Shown one piece after another: positions 61,772 through 64,000 of a stretch of 64,000 nt of DNA. The stretch covers positions 32,810,730 to 32,874,729 of the forward strand of contig NC_088778.1 in assembly GCF_954871325.1 (NCBI RefSeq), read 5' to 3'. Within the stretch, counting starts at the first letter, position 1, and each line of letters opens with the position of its first letter. Position numbers and translations under genes: made by a program. This DNA comes from Gordionus sp. m RMFG-2023. Lineage: Eukaryota; Nematomorpha; Gordioida; Chordodea; Parachordodidae. A model generated the notes under the pieces. It was not told the DNA's origin. It was given only the letters and a program-made list of their open reading frames with translations, and did no database searches.

Positions 61772-62387
61772 ATGTCCGCAATGGGCGGCTTTTTAGCCAA
61801 AAAGCCCGCGCTTACTCGTTGTTTTGAAATTTATTTAACCAGCCCACCCGCTTCACTGATAACTTTTTAAAAAATTTTATCCGCCAGCCCGCCAATTTAT
61901 TTATAAATTTTGTTTAACCCCCCCGCCTAATGTTTAAAAATTATTTAAATGGTTGGTTTGGGCTATTATTTATTTATTAATTTAAATGTATTTTTTAATT
62001 AAACAATATATAATATGAAATATTATGAAATAAAGACTATTATTTTTCAGAGTTGTTAAAAGATACTTTTTAAATGGATCTAGATACAGATACATTCTAA
62101 AATAATATCTAGATACAGATATTTTAATCAAAAATCTATCTAGATACAGATATAGATACCACATTTTTATATCTAGATCCTTTAACAACTCTGTTATTTT
62201 TAATAAATTTAAGGCCTGTTTCTGCTCATTTCGCTTGAAAAATAACCGCCCATTACTTAAAAAAAAAATTTCCAACCTGCCCGCCATCCGCCAAATGTTG
62301 AAGATATTTTAAAAAAAACCTGAGCATGCCCATTCAAATTATGAGCTGGCTGGTTGGGCGGGCGAAAAACACGCCCAACGCGGACTC
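61772..62387. mobile_element. GCCCGCC-rich element, family E, host of a nested insertion
   Basis: Left end ATGTCCGCAATGGGCGGC and right end CGCCCAACGCGGACTC are inverted. Flanks TAGTCTAG (61764-61771) and TAGCCTAG (62388-62395) agree at 7 of 8 positions. It is interrupted at 62048-62193 by a family B element. Confidence 0.7.
62048..62193. mobile_element. hAT-like element, family B, nested, with 8-bp TSD
   Basis: 146 bp with ends CAGAGTTGTTAAAAGATAC and GATCCTTTAACAACTCTG. A perfect duplication TTATTTTT lies at 62040-62047 and 62194-62201. It inserted into family E. Confidence 0.9.
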
Positions 62388-62870
62388 TAGCCTAGGCTGT
62401 ACACAAATATATCAAAAATAAATCGAACTTAGGACAGAGCCTAAATATATTATAAGATGCTTCGATGGTTCTATAAATGCTTCGCCAAGAAAAATGCTTG
62501 TAAAAAGTTTCAAATACAAATTTAAATTTTATCCAGTTTCAAAAAGTAAATTTTTTTTATATATAATAAAATTTTGTTATAAAAGTTGTATAATAATATA
62601 CAGAGTTAAATATCAATTTTAAATTAATATAAAGTAATCACAAATTTTTCGTGTGAAAAAAAAAATATTAACGAATATTTAAGGTAATATGAAGACCTGA
62701 GCAGGATTTGGTGGGGTGCTTATTAGTCATTATTTGACAGAAATTTTTTAATATAGTAAAAAAACATCCATATTTATGAGAACACCTATAATGACATTAT
62801 GAAGATTGTTGACTGTAATTTTTTGTAAATTACATATGACAGTTTTAAGTGACAGCGAGTATATCAATAT
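62200..62870. other. Remainder of family E and AT-rich DNA
   Basis: The right half of family E runs to 62387; beyond this nothing is recognised. Confidence 0.4.
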
Positions 62871-62874
62871 TGAG

Positions 62875-63078
62875 AACCTGAAAGCCCCGGCCTAGCCCAA
62901 GCACACGGGTATACGGGTCGGACTGCATTTTAATTATTTTAAATATACCCGGGCCGGGTTTTAAAATTTAAAAAAAAATACACAAGCCGGGCATTTTAAA
63001 ACCGAATATTTTAAATCGCTATTATTATCTATAAAAACCGAACTCGATCGAAAAAATCCGGGCCTCGATCCTTGATAT
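62875..63078. mobile_element. GGCCCGG-rich element, family C, degenerate
   Basis: GAGAACCTGAAAGCCCCGG at the left, ACCCGGGCCGGG inside, and ATTTTAAATCGCTATTATTA, which matches the interior of 9670-9918. The right end is not clear. Confidence 0.5.
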
Positions 63079-63329
63079 TTATAAACAATAAAAAAATTCT
63101 TATATATAATGGTAATTTTTTGGTACAAGATGATTGATATATTCGAAAATAGATTTAAATCTTCAAAAAAGGAAAATGTCGTATATATATCTCATGATGA
63201 ATAGCATTGCAGAACAAACAAGATATTTTAAAAAATAGAAAACAATAGCAAAAAATATTATTAAAAAAAAAAATTGAGGTCAATAATATAAAATTCAGCT
63301 TTTTAGATTAATATATATATAATTTAAAT

Positions 63330-63465
63330 TAGGGATCTGCAAAAGTAAGACGCGGCACGTACCCGGCCCAAACGGGCTTCGAGGCGAGCCGGCCTTCGGG
63401 TTGGGTCGGGCCTATAAGAAAAATCGGGCCGGACCGGGCTTGAAATATTAGGCCCGATGCAGATC
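63330..63465. mobile_element. GGCCCGG-rich element, family D, copy 2
   Basis: GGGATCTGCAAAAGTAAG at the left and ATTAGGCCCGATGCAGATCA at the right. Both borders match 57925-58275, and both copies follow AATTTAAATTAG. Confidence 0.6.
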
Positions 63466-63479
63466 AATAATCTTAATAT

Positions 63480-64000
63480 ATAAAATATTCTCATATTAGA
63501 TAATTGTCGAGGTATCCCGATGGAACAGTCAGAATTCTAAAAATAGTTCATTTGTGTTGGCTATATTCTTCCACCAGAATATTTTATCCAAAGCTTTATT
63601 GAGTATTATCCAATTTAAATATATCAACAAAATAGTCTTTCTCGTCCAATTTATATAAAAGAAATAGTAAAAAATTTTGTTTTGTTTTGTTTTATGTTTA
63701 ATTATATTTTTCTCTTAAGTCTTAATAATATAGAAGGAATTCACACATGTTTTAAGTTTCATTTTTTCCAGCTGTTTTCATCTTTTTTGACAGGTTTTTA
63801 TTTTCGGCCGAGTTTTTTTTGGCAAGCTTTTTAGTTTTTCCCATTTATTACCCATCTAAACAATTATTTAATACTTCAATAGAGAATAATCATGTTATCT
63901 CTTTGATATAATTTATCCCTAAAGAACAGAACAACTTCAATTTAATGGCGTTTTAAATTTATACCCTTCTAAATTAATAATTCCAAGACGGTTTAAAAAT
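63480..64000. other. AT-rich non-coding stretch
   Basis: No exon or repeat family was recognised. Confidence 0.4.

Noticed and set aside
60530-64000. Exon 1 of serpin E
   Set aside because: No signal peptide, FSPFN-type or VNAIYFKxxW-type block was found on minus in this stretch.

Overview
The window is A+T-rich eukaryotic, almost certainly metazoan, nuclear DNA: coding sequence is split by GT-AG introns, and the rest is MITE-like DNA transposons, long microsatellites and decayed LINE and transposase fragments. The species cannot be fixed from sequence alone. A small AT-rich invertebrate genome (for example a cnidarian or myxozoan, or another parasite lineage) would fit, but this is only a guess.

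Layout. 1-29,400 holds no intact host gene that I can recognise. It contains giant tetra- and pentanucleotide arrays (1226-1567, 11920-12151, 16280-16386, 16573-18310, 20358-20534, 26400-26515), two non-LTR retrotransposon tails (5640-6450 and 25066-25640) plus a scrap of the second family (11195-11310), a decayed 2.3-kb hAT transposon (13175-15466) inserted in a tandem array of promoter-like units, and many short hAT-like elements.

29,400-60,520 is a head-to-tail array of serpin (serine protease inhibitor) genes, all on the minus strand. From 5' to 3' of transcription they are serpin E (59765-60520, exons 2 and 3 only), serpin D (49800-51841, probably a young pseudogene), serpin C (43449-46403, intact), serpin B (37078-39111, intact) and serpin A (29526-33199, clear pseudogene). 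All share a three-exon plan with two phase-2 introns; exon 2 is 375 nt in B, C and D. B and C each predict 434 residues with a signal peptide and an inhibitory hinge, but their reactive loops differ sharply. A, B and C also share a core promoter block, a poly(A) signal position and 3' flank, so the duplicated unit was larger than the coding region. The introns act as a record of later events: a 23-copy minisatellite and a decayed coding-like insert in A, a TATCAAATTT array in B, a hAT-like element and a mariner fragment in C, and an AAAG array in D.

The repeat landscape is dominated by hAT-like elements with 8-bp target duplications, several of them nested: a palindromic family (AGTGTTGTTAAACGGC ends, about 13 copies), a TCTAGATAC-rich family (CAGAGTTGTTAAAAG ends), and GGCCCGG-rich families. 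The right end (60,530-64,000) is non-genic and would contain part of intron 1 of serpin E if that gene is complete beyond the window.
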